DNA from: Alphaproteobacteria bacterium
GTDB taxonomy: Bacteria; Myxococcota_A; UBA796; GCA-2862545
Direction of reading: 5' to 3'
DNA length: 64,000 nucleotides
Assembly (NCBI GenBank): GCA_020632885.1
Contig: JACKEQ010000020.1
Location: 45,859-109,858, forward strand
Part shown: piece by piece, positions 35,193 through 44,415 of the stretch
Layout: each line of letters opens with the position of its first letter
How positions within the stretch are numbered: position 1 is the stretch's first letter
Program-made: the position numbers and the translations under genes
The notes under the pieces: generated by a model
Told to the model about the DNA's origin: nothing
Databases searched by the model: none
What the model saw: only the letters and a program-made list of their open reading frames with translations

Positions 35193-36146
35193 ATGCGGTG
35201 GCTGCTCCCGCTCGTGCTCCTCGGATGCCCGATCCCGTCCTCGCGGGACCCCAGGGTGCCCGACCGCGTCCGCGACCACGCCGAGGCGTGCGCCGAGGTG
35301 CTGGGACCCATCCCGGCCGTGGACTGTCGGGAGGGCGTGCGCGTGCAGATCACGGCGGATGGGGAGGCGGTGGGAGGGCCCGTGGCCCGGTGCGATGCCC
35401 CGTCCATGCTCGCCGGGCAGTGCAACCCGTACTCCCGGGTGGGCCGCATCCCCGGTCAGCTCGCCGACGGCTCCGAGAACCCGGACGTGGACTTCGTGTT
35501 CATCTGCCGAGTGGAGAAGGACATCGAGGGCGACGGCCCCTACGGCATCGTGGCGATGATCGGGCACGACCGGGCCACCGGCGGCACCTGCTACTTCCAG
35601 GCCTCGGACGACCTCGCGCCCCGCCAGGTGTTCCCGAGCCCGCAGCGGATCCCGCGCACCGCGCCCAGCGTGGAGGACTGGGTGTGGCAGCCCCCGGAGC
35701 AGGTGGCCGCGCAGGACTGCAACACCTGCCACATGGCGGACCCGTGGCTGCACAGCCCGTGGATCGACTCCGCGAAGCTCCCCGGCACCGACGAGCCCGT
35801 GGTGCCGCGGGTGAGCGGCCCCGACGCGCCGTACCAGGTGATCGGCGCGGCCTTCGCGGGCTGGCGGCTCCAGCACTTCGCGCTGGAGGGCAACGGATGC
35901 ACGGCCTGTCACCGGGTCGCGCCCACCGGTTGTGACGACCTGCTGTACAGCACGGGCCACCCCTCGGCGTTCGCCCTGCCGCTGACCTCCAGCGTGGAGG
36001 GGGTTCCCTGGATGCCGCCCGTCGGGAGCGTGTCGGAGGCGGACATCGACGAGGTGCTGGACTGCTGCGCCCACCCGACGGACCCCGCGTGCAACCTCAC
36101 GGACGTCCCGCGCGAGCGCCCGCCCACGGATCACAACATCCGGTAG
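35193..36146 (+). CDS. Diheme cytochrome c lipoprotein
   Basis: 317 residues. MRWLLPLVLLGC is a lipobox with Cys12. Two CxxCH heme sites: CNTCH (176-180) and CTACH (236-240). Many further cysteines (for example CDAPSMLAGQC, DCCAHPTDPAC) suggest disulfides outside the cytoplasm. No peroxidase motif is evident. It probably works in periplasmic or outer-membrane electron transfer. The last 16 bp overlap the convergent membrane-protein gene. Confidence 0.85.
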   Translation: MRWLLPLVLLGCPIPSSRDPRVPDRVRDHAEACAEVLGPIPAVDCREGVRVQITADGEAVGGPVARCDAPSMLAGQCNPYSRVGRIPGQLADGSENPDVDFVFICRVEKDIEGDGPYGIVAMIGHDRATGGTCYFQASDDLAPRQVFPSPQRIPRTAPSVEDWVWQPPEQVAAQDCNTCHMADPWLHSPWIDSAKLPGTDEPVVPRVSGPDAPYQVIGAAFAGWRLQHFALEGNGCTACHRVAPTGCDDLLYSTGHPSAFALPLTSSVEGVPWMPPVGSVSEADIDEVLDCCAHPTDPACNLTDVPRERPPTDHNIR

Positions 36147-37432
36147 GTCGCCTTCAGCCGCTCCCACTCCGAGAGCGACTCCCACATGGCGTGGTAGGTC
36201 ATCTCCGCCGCACGGCCGATCATGTCGGGGTCGCTGGGCTCCAGGGCGTAGCCGTAGGCCACGCGGTCCGCGATCCTGGCGGCGGTCTCGAGGGCCTCCA
36301 GGTTGAGCTCGGGATGGGCGGCGAGCCCGCGTCGCGCGACGTCGAGGGCGGTCTCGCCGGGCTGACGATGGATGCCGGCGTCGCCCAGCGCGATCTCGGC
36401 GAGCCGCCAGTGGAGGTGGGCCCGCCGGCTCGGTGGCACGGGCCACATCGGGTTGCGCAGGTGCTGCAGGAGCACCTGCCGGCGCAGGGGCAGGCCGAAC
36501 GCGACGAGCCCCAGGAGGGCCAGCACCACGAGCGTGAACAGCGCACAGGTGGCCTGTACGCCCCGCTTCATGCTCTCGGTGACGTCGGGCATCTCGAAGG
36601 GCGGGCCGTCGCCGGGCTGCGGCTTGGTGTCCGAGGGCTCGGGCTGCTCGACGGTCTCGCCGGGGTTGCGGCCGTCCCTGTCGCCCTTCCCGGTGCGCCA
36701 GAGGTACGGCGCCACCACCGCGGAGGTGAAGGTCAGGAAGGCCACGAGCCCGACGAGCAGCACGAAGGTCCCGCAGCCGCGGAGGGGCCGGATGGGGTCG
36801 CGCCGCTCGTTCACGATCTCGGTGGCGACAGGTGCCGTACGCCAGCGGTGCACGCGGTGGGACTCGCGCGCGGCCAGGAACCCGAGCTGCAGCACGACCG
36901 TCACCACCAGCACGATGATGGTGAGACCGCTCCAGATCGCATGCTTGTTCCCGGCGAACCAGGCCACGGTGTCGCCGCGGTTCTCGGCGATCACGATGAT
37001 GGCGCCCGTGGACAGCATGAGGATGGGCCAGGTGGCCGCCATGCTCCGGTTGGCCCGCAGGCTCCAGAAGCCTCCGGCGGCCATGATGCTGCCGATGAAC
37101 AACAGGATCCTGAGCCCCAGCGCCACCTCGGGCGGCAGCATCGGACCCACCTGCACGAGCAGGTAGGTACAGACCCAGAAGCTCACCGTGAGCCCGACGA
37201 AGAACAGCGTGGACCGCACGCGGAGCACGCTCACGGCCTGCCCGAACGTGGAGCCGACCAGCGTGCTCACCGCGATGGCGAGCACCACGGCCCAGTCGCG
37301 GGGGTCGTTGGGCGGGTTGGACAGGAAGATGGCCGCCAGGAACATGCCGAGGGCCACCAGCAGCGAGACGTCGTAGAGCACGACCGGCCAGCCGATGGCC
37401 TTGATCTCGGCCCAGACGCGCGCCCGGGTCAC
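36131..37432 (-). CDS. Multi-pass membrane protein with DUF4129-like C-terminus
   Basis: 433 residues; GTG at 37432 overlaps the DUF58 stop (GTGA). Six hydrophobic helices in the first ~190 residues, a seventh near 232-255, then a Pro/Glu/Asp-rich loop, a further helix (~302-322) and a helical cytoplasmic end. PGETALDVARRGLAAHPELN and AARIADRVAYGYALEP resemble the DUF4129 signature found at the end of transglutaminase-like proteins that follow DUF58 genes. No transglutaminase triad is visible. Probably works with the DUF58 protein at the membrane. Confidence 0.7.
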   Translation of the reverse strand: MTRARVWAEIKAIGWPVVLYDVSLLVALGMFLAAIFLSNPPNDPRDWAVVLAIAVSTLVGSTFGQAVSVLRVRSTLFFVGLTVSFWVCTYLLVQVGPMLPPEVALGLRILLFIGSIMAAGGFWSLRANRSMAATWPILMLSTGAIIVIAENRGDTVAWFAGNKHAIWSGLTIIVLVVTVVLQLGFLAARESHRVHRWRTAPVATEIVNERRDPIRPLRGCGTFVLLVGLVAFLTFTSAVVAPYLWRTGKGDRDGRNPGETVEQPEPSDTKPQPGDGPPFEMPDVTESMKRGVQATCALFTLVVLALLGLVAFGLPLRRQVLLQHLRNPMWPVPPSRRAHLHWRLAEIALGDAGIHRQPGETALDVARRGLAAHPELNLEALETAARIADRVAYGYALEPSDPDMIGRAAEMTYHAMWESLSEWERLKATYRML

Positions 37433-39192
37433 GACAGGCCCCCGCGTCCGGCCACGAGGCCGCGCAACCGGACCGTCTGGCCGGTGTGCTCGATGCGGTA
37501 GACGCTGTCGCCGCGGCTGGCGAGCTCCGCGGCCGTGCGCCCCATCCGGGCCCGCGTGAGCCGCTGGAGGGCGGCCCGGGCGTTCCAGGTGCGCCAGGCG
37601 GTGAAGGCGTTGCCGAGCCGCCGCAGGAGCGCGTTGTCGTCGCTGCCGACGGGGTGGGGGCGGGTGAAGATCGCGGACCACATGCCCGCGGGCCGCTCCA
37701 GCATGGCCCGGAGCCAGTGGGGCTCGTCGGTGGCGAAGGCGGTGGCGGGGTCCATGAAGACCCAGGTGGTGGACAGAGCCCCCTCGGGGCTCTTGGGGAC
37801 CGGCGTGAAGCGCGCCGTGATCACGATGGCGTGCCCCTCCTCGCCCACCTCGGCGATGAGCCCCGGCACGTCGATCTCGGACTGCCACTGCACGCGGGCG
37901 CCGAGGTCCTGCCAGCGGGTGGCTCCGCCCTTCGTGACGAGCATCTCCTCGATGGCGATGCGCTCGAGGTTGGGGGTGAGGGCCGCCGTGACGAGCCGCA
38001 CGCGGTCGCCTCGATCCACGAGGGTGCGCGCGAGCCCCAGGGCGGTCTCCACGACCTGATCGAGCAGGCCCTCGGCCGCGATGGACGCGGCGTCCGCCGC
38101 GTAGCGGGGGACGTAGGAGTCGAGCAGCAGGAGCACGTCCCGCTTCGTGATCTCGCGGTTCTCGGGGTGCCGGACGGTCATCGCACCCGTCCGCATCGAG
38201 AGCTTCCAGTGGATGCGTCGCGTGTCGTCGCCCGCCACGTACTCCTTGAAGCGGAAGTGGTCTTCGGTGGGGAAGCGGTGCGGACGGGTGCGGACGTCGG
38301 GGGTCTGGTGCTCGGTGCGCGGCGGCTCCAGGATCTCGACGGGCCGGATGCGCGGGAGCACCTTCATGTCCGCCGTGGCCAGGCTCGCCACGCTCACCTT
38401 CGTGATGCCGAGTACGTCCTGGTACCAGAGACGCGCGGGTCCCAGCCGGTAGATCCCGCGCGGCGTGCGGCGGATCCGGCCCCGTCGCTCGATCTCGGCG
38501 TCCCGGGCGGCGCTGGTGACCACGTAGCGGCTCTCGCCGCCGAGCCGGAGCGGCAGGGTGTCCTCGACGAGCAGCCGGTAGCCCCACGGCACGGGCACCC
38601 GCCGGAACAGGAAGACCTCCTCGGCCTCGGCCCCCGCGAGGCAGACCGCGGGCTGCACCTGGCGCTCGATGCCCGCGTGGGCACGGCCGAGCCCGCGCTC
38701 GAAGGTCCGCACGAAGAACGTGGAGGTGAGCAGGGTCCAGCCGACCACGGCGTAGAACAGGAACAGCCCGAGCACCGCCATCATCCCGAGGGACGCCCAC
38801 TTCCCGGCGAGGGACAGCACGACGAACACGAGGGACACGAAGAGCAGCGACCAGCCCCGGGACGTGATCACGCCCAGGTGGGTGTAGAGCACGTCGAACA
38901 GGCGCCCGATGCCGAGGGTGCGCCGCTGCACGTGGAACCGGAGCTCGCGCCAGGACTTGAGCACCGTGCCCAGGATCTGGGCCAGGCTCACGGGGAGGAG
39001 GAGCAGCAGCGTGAAGGTGGCCAGGGCCGGCAGGGTCTCGACGACCTCCGACACCTCGAACACCGCGGCCGCCAGCGTGCCCACGGCGAACGGGAGGACG
39101 AAGGTGCCGATGAGCTGGAAGGCCACGCCCGGCATGGTGACGAGGAGCGACCGGGTGCTCCCCGAGCGCACGCGCCGGGCGGCCGAGCTCAC
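37429..39192 (-). CDS. DUF58-family membrane protein
   Basis: 587 residues from GTG 39192. Four membrane helices (~18-60 and ~100-155). The DUF58 signature GDDTRRIHWKLSMRTGAMTV is intact and is followed by a von Willebrand A-like region (VLLLLDSYVPRYAADAASIA, ALGLARTLVDRGDRVRLVTA) and a long C-terminal part. DUF58 genes usually sit beside a MoxR AAA+ ATPase; none is in this window. Role in envelope assembly or chaperoning is suspected from family context only. Confidence 0.88.
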   Translation of the reverse strand: MSSAARRVRSGSTRSLLVTMPGVAFQLIGTFVLPFAVGTLAAAVFEVSEVVETLPALATFTLLLLLPVSLAQILGTVLKSWRELRFHVQRRTLGIGRLFDVLYTHLGVITSRGWSLLFVSLVFVVLSLAGKWASLGMMAVLGLFLFYAVVGWTLLTSTFFVRTFERGLGRAHAGIERQVQPAVCLAGAEAEEVFLFRRVPVPWGYRLLVEDTLPLRLGGESRYVVTSAARDAEIERRGRIRRTPRGIYRLGPARLWYQDVLGITKVSVASLATADMKVLPRIRPVEILEPPRTEHQTPDVRTRPHRFPTEDHFRFKEYVAGDDTRRIHWKLSMRTGAMTVRHPENREITKRDVLLLLDSYVPRYAADAASIAAEGLLDQVVETALGLARTLVDRGDRVRLVTAALTPNLERIAIEEMLVTKGGATRWQDLGARVQWQSEIDVPGLIAEVGEEGHAIVITARFTPVPKSPEGALSTTWVFMDPATAFATDEPHWLRAMLERPAGMWSAIFTRPHPVGSDDNALLRRLGNAFTAWRTWNARAALQRLTRARMGRTAAELASRGDSVYRIEHTGQTVRLRGLVAGRGGLS

Positions 39193-39199
39193 GCGGAGC

Positions 39200-39457
39200 T
39201 CACTGGAAGAAGACCTGGACGTCCTCGCAGGTCCAGCTGCTGCGGATGGCGTCCGGCCCCTCGGTGCGGCGGCAGGCGCCCTGGTCCTGGCCCGAGCCCT
39301 GGTCGTCCAGGCAGGCCTGCAGATCGGCGTCCGAGACCTCGACACCGCACTCGGCCGCGAAGTCGGCGAGCTGGACACAGAGGCGCTGGCAGGGGGTCTG
39401 GCAGGCGACGGACGCGAGGAGGGCCGCGCCCGCCAGGAGCTTGGTGACGGTGGACAG
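39200..39457 (-). CDS. Cysteine-rich small lipoprotein, probable CTG start
   Basis: About 85 residues. The lipobox is LLAGAALLASVAC; the mature part has eight or so cysteines (CQTPCQRLC, ECGVEVSD, ACLDDQG, ACRRTEG, WTCED). No ATG, GTG or TTG lies in frame before the signal peptide; a CTG at 39457 has GAGG six bases upstream overlapping the previous stop, so CTG or coupled re-initiation is likely. It ends seven bases before the DUF58 start. Function unknown. Confidence 0.65.
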   Translation of the reverse strand: MSTVTKLLAGAALLASVACQTPCQRLCVQLADFAAECGVEVSDADLQACLDDQGSGQDQGACRRTEGPDAIRSSWTCEDVQVFFQ

Positions 39458-39465
39458 GGGGAGCC

Positions 39466-39741
39466 TCAGAACGCGTAGAGGATGGCGGCCAACAGGATGA
39501 GGCCGATCGCGATGAGCGCCGGGATGCCCGCGAGGGCGAGCGCGATGAGCGGATTGAAGGCCGGCGGGCCCTCGGAGGCCTCCGCGATCGTCTCCGGGGA
39601 GAGCTGCGGAGGCTCGGGGGGCTCGGCGGAGACCGCGGCAGGCGTGGGCGTGGGCCGTGCGTCCTTCTTGGACGTGCCGATCGGGTAGACCGCGGTCGGC
39701 TCGTCCGGCGGCATGAAGCTCAGGTCTTTGTCGCTGTTCAT
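39466..39741 (-). CDS. Small tail-anchored membrane protein
   Basis: 91 residues from ATG 39741 (a GTG nine bases earlier is possible). A soluble acidic/Pro-rich front (MPPDEPTAVYPIGTSKKD, PPEPPQLSPETIAEASEGPP) and one C-terminal membrane helix LIALALAGIPALIAIGLILL ending AAILYAF. No family recognised. First gene of the run leading to the DUF58 pair. Confidence 0.6.
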   Translation of the reverse strand: MNSDKDLSFMPPDEPTAVYPIGTSKKDARPTPTPAAVSAEPPEPPQLSPETIAEASEGPPAFNPLIALALAGIPALIAIGLILLAAILYAF

Positions 39742-39813
39742 CCGCGGCACTTCGGAGCGTGGGGTCGGGCGGCGTGCCCGCCCGGGAGTGGGGGCCGGCC
39801 AAGCATAGCAGGG

Positions 39814-40617
39814 TCAGAGGCCCAGGACGTCGCGCATGCTGTAGCACCGGGGAGGGCGGCCGGCGATCCAGCGTGCGGCGCGTACCGCACCCCGGGCGAA
39901 CACCTCGCGGGACGCGGCCTCGTGGGTGAGCTCCAGCCGCTCGCCTTCACCGGCCAGCCACACGGTGTGGTGCCCGGTGACCGAGCCGCCGCGGAGGGCG
40001 TGAAGCCCGATGGCGCCGTCGCGGCGGGGACCCGTGCGCCCGACACGCCCGTCCTGGCGGACCCGCTCGAGGTCGACCCCACGCGCGTCCGCAGCCGCCC
40101 GGGCGAGCGCCAGGGCGGTGCCGCTCGGGGCGTCCACCTTGTGCCGGTGGTGGGCCTCCACCACCTCGACGTCGAAGTCGGGGAGGGACCGGGCGGCCGC
40201 CTCGACGAGGGCGAGCAGCGCGTTGACCCCGACACTGAAGTTGGCCGCGAGGAGCACGGGGGCGACGGCGCCGTGGCCGAGCACCCGGTCGCGGTCGGTG
40301 GGCTCGAGGCCCGTGGTGCCGCTCACGAGGGCCGCCGAGCCCAGGTGGGGGAGGGCGGCGAGCGTCCCGCTGGGGAGCGCGAAGTCCACCACGACGTCGG
40401 CCTCGGCGAGCACGGGCCCGATGGGTGTGACGGGGATGCCGACCGCCGGGAGGCCCGCCAGCACGCCCGCGTCGGCGTGGAGGTGCGCAGATCCCGCGTG
40501 GGTGACGGCGGCCACGAGCTCGAGGTCGGGCGCCTCGAGCACCTCGCGCAGCACGGCGCGACCCATGCGCCCGGAGGCGCCGAGCACCGCGACCCCGATC
40601 CGCTCAGAACCGGACAC
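39814..40617 (-). CDS. dapB: 4-hydroxy-tetrahydrodipicolinate reductase
   Basis: 267 residues; GTG at 40617, overlapping the porin-like gene by 14 bp. Reduces hydroxytetrahydrodipicolinate with NAD(P)H in the lysine/diaminopimelate pathway. Cofactor loop VLGASGRMGRAV, VSGTTGLEPTDRD, the catalytic His/Lys region EAHHRHKVDAPSGTALALA, and the hallmark C-terminus YSMRDVLGL are all present. No other dap gene is in the window. Confidence 0.96.
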   Translation of the reverse strand: MSGSERIGVAVLGASGRMGRAVLREVLEAPDLELVAAVTHAGSAHLHADAGVLAGLPAVGIPVTPIGPVLAEADVVVDFALPSGTLAALPHLGSAALVSGTTGLEPTDRDRVLGHGAVAPVLLAANFSVGVNALLALVEAAARSLPDFDVEVVEAHHRHKVDAPSGTALALARAAADARGVDLERVRQDGRVGRTGPRRDGAIGLHALRGGSVTGHHTVWLAGEGERLELTHEAASREVFARGAVRAARWIAGRPPRCYSMRDVLGL

Positions 40618-41977
40618 GGCCCGTGACCTGCACGCCCACCGCGGTGTCGCGGTAGCCCTGGATCGTCTCGGTGCTGAAGTTCCGGAAGTAGGTGCCCGGC
40701 AGGAACACGCCACCCCGGGCGTCGAGCTCGAAGTGCTCGTAGCCGTACCAGTGCACGCCGCCGAGGATCTCGGTGCCGTAGCTCCCGCGGTCGCCGAGGC
40801 GCTCGGGGAGGGCGGCCGCGCGGGCGAGCAGGATGGACGCCTTCAGGTCGAGGCCCTCGACGAGGGCGCGGGCGACCGTGGGCTTGAGGTACAGCGCGTT
40901 GGAGATGCTGTTCCCGAGGAGCACCCGGTCGTAGTCGCGGTTGCCGTTGGTGGCGTTGGGGGCCGCGGTGCGGAAGATGGGCATCGGCTGCTCGAAGAGC
41001 ATGATGCCCACGTTGTGGTCGCGGTCGAAGCTGAAGGTCTTGATGCGGGCGTCGGTGTCGTCCTTGTCGCCGGACGCGAAGCCCGCCTCCACCGAGATCT
41101 TGGTGGGGCTGACGTTCAGCGTGGCGTCGATGGCCGCGCCGAAGCCCGAGATGTTCACGTCGTTGGCGCCCGTGGGGAGGTCGCCCCCGCCGAACTGCGC
41201 GACGAACTCGGCGCTCGCCTCGAGCTTCCCGAGCTCCGCCTCCACCGCGAGGTCCGCGGTGACGACGTCGAGGTCCTGCCCGCCGTCCAGCACGTCGGTG
41301 TGGCGGTAGTGGAGCTGGCCGCCCACGACGAGCTTCTCGGAGCGGTAGGCCGCCGCCAGGCTCGCGGCGTACGTGTCGTCCGCCTCGTTCACGAAGTTCT
41401 CGGCGTGGGTGTCGAGGGCCGCGCGCACGAACACGGTGTCCTGCACGAGGGTCTCGAACTGCACGCGGTCCGCGGTGTCGCCGTACTCCGCGTTGATCCC
41501 CATGCCGTCGTTCTGCCAGATCCCCATGCCCCAGTGGAGCGGCATCCGGCCGAAGCTCAGGCGACCGACCGTGGTGTCGACGTCCGCCCACGCGCGCCAG
41601 ATCGTGAAGTCCAGGAGGGGGGCCGTGGCATCGGTGGTGCTCACCGGCGCCGACAGGCCGTCCTCGAGCAGGGGCTCGTTGGTGAACGACCGCGGGATCA
41701 CGGGACGGTCGCCCCACACCACGTTGTCGAGGCCCTTGAAGTCGAGCGTGAGCCGGACGTCCTTCGAGACGAGCAGCCGGGGGCGCAGCCAGAGCCGGTG
41801 CTCCGCGTAGAGCGTGCTGCCCTCGGGCAGGCCGGCCTCCTCGGTCTCCGTGAGGGAGAGGCTGTCGAAGAAGCGACCGCGGGTCTGGAAGGCGCCTTCG
41901 ACCTCGACCTCGGCGGCGAGGGCCTGGGGGCTGGACGCGAAGAGCATGGCGATCGCGAGGGCGGGGCGGGTGGACAC
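40604..41977 (-). CDS. Outer-membrane porin-like protein
   Basis: 457 residues from GTG 41977; signal peptide STRPALAIAMLFASSPQALA. The mature part is alternating amphipathic strands with aromatic girdles (EHRLWLRPRLLVSKDVRLTL, WRAWADVDTTVGRLSFGRMP, KISVEAGFASGDKDD) and ends in VGVQVTGRVRF, the terminal-Phe signature recognised by the BAM complex. Substrate unknown. Ahead of dapB, with which it overlaps. Confidence 0.82.
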   Translation of the reverse strand: MSTRPALAIAMLFASSPQALAAEVEVEGAFQTRGRFFDSLSLTETEEAGLPEGSTLYAEHRLWLRPRLLVSKDVRLTLDFKGLDNVVWGDRPVIPRSFTNEPLLEDGLSAPVSTTDATAPLLDFTIWRAWADVDTTVGRLSFGRMPLHWGMGIWQNDGMGINAEYGDTADRVQFETLVQDTVFVRAALDTHAENFVNEADDTYAASLAAAYRSEKLVVGGQLHYRHTDVLDGGQDLDVVTADLAVEAELGKLEASAEFVAQFGGGDLPTGANDVNISGFGAAIDATLNVSPTKISVEAGFASGDKDDTDARIKTFSFDRDHNVGIMLFEQPMPIFRTAAPNATNGNRDYDRVLLGNSISNALYLKPTVARALVEGLDLKASILLARAAALPERLGDRGSYGTEILGGVHWYGYEHFELDARGGVFLPGTYFRNFSTETIQGYRDTAVGVQVTGRVRF

Positions 41978-42213
41978 GAGGGACGGACCTTCCAGGATGC
42001 GGGCTGGACGCTTAGCACGGATGGCGGGAGGGGGCCCGGTTCCGCGCACCCCGGTCCCTACGTGCGTGAGAGGCGCGTATTTCCCGAGCGTCGACGCCGA
42101 GTGAAGGTGCGGGGGTCGAGCGGGCATGGAGGGGTTAGACGTGGTCTCCAGCGCCGGCCGTGCCGGCGGCGGCTCCTTGCTGTAAGCTTCGGCCACCCCT
42201 TCGAGAGAGCTCC

Positions 42214-44415
42214 GTGATCCGACGCCTTCCCATCGCCTTCGCCCTCCTGCCCCTCGCCGGTCTGCTCGCCGGATGCCCGGGCGGGGAGTCCACCTGCGAC
42301 GACCGCGGTCTCCAGGAGGTCGAGTGGTTCCAGGATCGCGATCGCGACACGTACGGCAACCGGACCGTCGTGATCATCGCCTGTGAGGATCGCGATCCGT
42401 CGGGCCTGCCCGACAGCCCCGAGAGCTTCGTGCGCGACGCCACGGACTGCGACGACCTCCGGCCGGCCGTCTACCCCCAGGCGATCGAGCTCTGCGACGG
42501 TCTCGACAACAACTGCAACGGCGCCATCGACGACGGCCTGCCCTTCAACGACTTCTGGCTCGACAACGACGGCGACGGCTTCGGGGATCCGGCGCTCCAG
42601 GTGGAGGCCTGCTCCACGCCGGACAACGGCGCGAACCGCCCGGGCGACTGCGACGACTCGAACCCGAACGTGAACCCGGACGCCTTCGAGATCTGCAACG
42701 GGATCGACGACGACTGCGACACCTTCGTCGACGACGACGACGACGCCCCGCTGCTCGAGGGCGGTGTCGACACGTCCACCGGTCAGCCCTGGCGGCCGGA
42801 CATCGACAGCGACGGCTACGGCAACTGGAACGCCTCCACCGAGCTCTACGCGTGCGAGCAGCCCGACGGGTACGTCGCCGACGCCACCGACTGCGACGAC
42901 ACGGACGCGCAGATCAACACGACGAACCAGGAGATCTGCAACGGGATCGACGACGACTGCGATCAGCTGTTCGACGACAGCGATCCCAGCCTCGACGCCG
43001 CCACCCAGACCGTCTGGTACCGCGACGCCGACGCCGACGGCCACGGCGTCCCCGACGAGTCGATCCTCACCTGCACCACCCCGTGGTTCTACGCGCTGGT
43101 GGACGACGACTGTGACGACGCGGACCCGCTGGTGCTCTCGGCGGCGGACACCACGTGGGCGCTGGACGCCGACGGGGACGGCTTCGGCGCGGGCACGCCC
43201 AGCGAGCCGATGTGCACGGCGCCCTCGGCGGGCTTCGTCTCCCTCGTCGCCGGCACCGACTGCGACGACACGAACCCGGACATCTTCCCCGACCAGATCG
43301 AGGTCTGCGACACCGTCGACAACGACTGTGACGAGCTGATCGACGACGACGACCTCTGGTTCGAGGAGGGCGGCGTGAGCGTGGACTCGATGTCCGCGTG
43401 GTTCCAGGACGGCGACGGCGACGGCTTCGGCAACCCGAACCAGGGCTTCCTCTCCTGCCTGCCCATCGGGAACGAGGTCTCGGACTTCACGGACTGCCTG
43501 GACGGCAACCCCGACATCAACCCGGCCGCCACCGAGGTCTGCGACGGCCTCGACAACGACTGCGACTTCCGGGTCGACGACAACGACGACAACCTCGACG
43601 TGGACTCCGGCACCGTGTTCACCCGCGACGCGGACGGGGATGGCTGGGGGAACCTGCAGGACGTCATCCGCTCCTGCGCGGTGCCCGACGGCTACGTGGC
43701 GGAGTTCGGCGACTGCGACGACAACGACGCCGCCATCGGCCTGCCCACCAACTGGTGGCCGGACGTCGACCTCGACGGCCAGGGCTCCGGCACGGTCAGC
43801 ACCCCCGCGTCCTGCACGCCTCCCGGCCCGGACTACGTGCCCTGGTACATCGACAGCGTGGAGGACTGCGCGCCCGACGACGACCTCGCGGAGTCCGGCG
43901 AGGAGATCTGCTACGACGGGGTGGACCAGGGCTGCGACGGCAGGGACTACCTGCTCATCGCGGACGGCGCGTGCAACCTGGTGCTTCCGGACACCTGCCT
44001 CCAGGCCCAGGCCATGCAGCCCATCATCCCGGGCGGCCAGGCCATCGAGGGCACGCTCGCCGGCGCCGTCGACAACCTCGACACCGCGAACAACCCGTCC
44101 TGCGCGAACAACGCGCAGTCGGCGGCGACCGAGCGCATCATGAAGGTGCTCGTGCCCGCGAACATGCGGCTGCGCGCCCGTCACCGGGTGGTCTCCGCGG
44201 ACTCCGTGGTCTACCTGCTCTCGAGCTGCTTCTCGGTGGCGTCCTGCGAGGTCGGTGCGGGCATCGCGGGCAGCAACCAGTACGAGACGCTCATCTACGA
44301 CAACGTGAGCAGCGTGGACGAGATCCACTACCTCGTGCTCGATGGGCGTCGCCGCACGAGCGACTCCCGCGAGTTCCGCGTGGAGCTGTTCCTCGAGGAG
44401 ATCCCGGCTCCATGA
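42214..44415 (+). CDS. DCDD-type metal-binding-repeat lipoprotein, first of a pair
   Basis: 733 residues; GTG start, lipobox LPLAGLLAGC. About eight repeats of the putative metal-binding motif, each with DATDCDD-type acidic clusters and a CDGLDNNCNGAIDDG-type block; intervening pieces read WFQDRDRDTYG, WLDNDGDGFGD and so on. These Asp/Cys repeats are an expanded surface-protein family in Myxococcota and probably bind calcium. The last ~150 residues (AIEGTLAGAVDNLDTANN, RMLRARHRVV-like) form a non-repeat domain. Overlaps the next gene by four bases. Confidence 0.88.
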   Translation: MIRRLPIAFALLPLAGLLAGCPGGESTCDDRGLQEVEWFQDRDRDTYGNRTVVIIACEDRDPSGLPDSPESFVRDATDCDDLRPAVYPQAIELCDGLDNNCNGAIDDGLPFNDFWLDNDGDGFGDPALQVEACSTPDNGANRPGDCDDSNPNVNPDAFEICNGIDDDCDTFVDDDDDAPLLEGGVDTSTGQPWRPDIDSDGYGNWNASTELYACEQPDGYVADATDCDDTDAQINTTNQEICNGIDDDCDQLFDDSDPSLDAATQTVWYRDADADGHGVPDESILTCTTPWFYALVDDDCDDADPLVLSAADTTWALDADGDGFGAGTPSEPMCTAPSAGFVSLVAGTDCDDTNPDIFPDQIEVCDTVDNDCDELIDDDDLWFEEGGVSVDSMSAWFQDGDGDGFGNPNQGFLSCLPIGNEVSDFTDCLDGNPDINPAATEVCDGLDNDCDFRVDDNDDNLDVDSGTVFTRDADGDGWGNLQDVIRSCAVPDGYVAEFGDCDDNDAAIGLPTNWWPDVDLDGQGSGTVSTPASCTPPGPDYVPWYIDSVEDCAPDDDLAESGEEICYDGVDQGCDGRDYLLIADGACNLVLPDTCLQAQAMQPIIPGGQAIEGTLAGAVDNLDTANNPSCANNAQSAATERIMKVLVPANMRLRARHRVVSADSVVYLLSSCFSVASCEVGAGIAGSNQYETLIYDNVSSVDEIHYLVLDGRRRTSDSREFRVELFLEEIPAP

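Noticed and set aside
37429..39192. Complete MoxR-DUF58-transglutaminase operon
   Set aside because: No AAA+ ATPase or transglutaminase triad is seen in the window; only the DUF58 and a DUF4129-like protein are supported.
41978..42213. A gene in the 236-bp divergent gap
   Set aside because: Open frames there are extensions of neighbours without ribosome sites or plausible sequence; I see only upstream regions.
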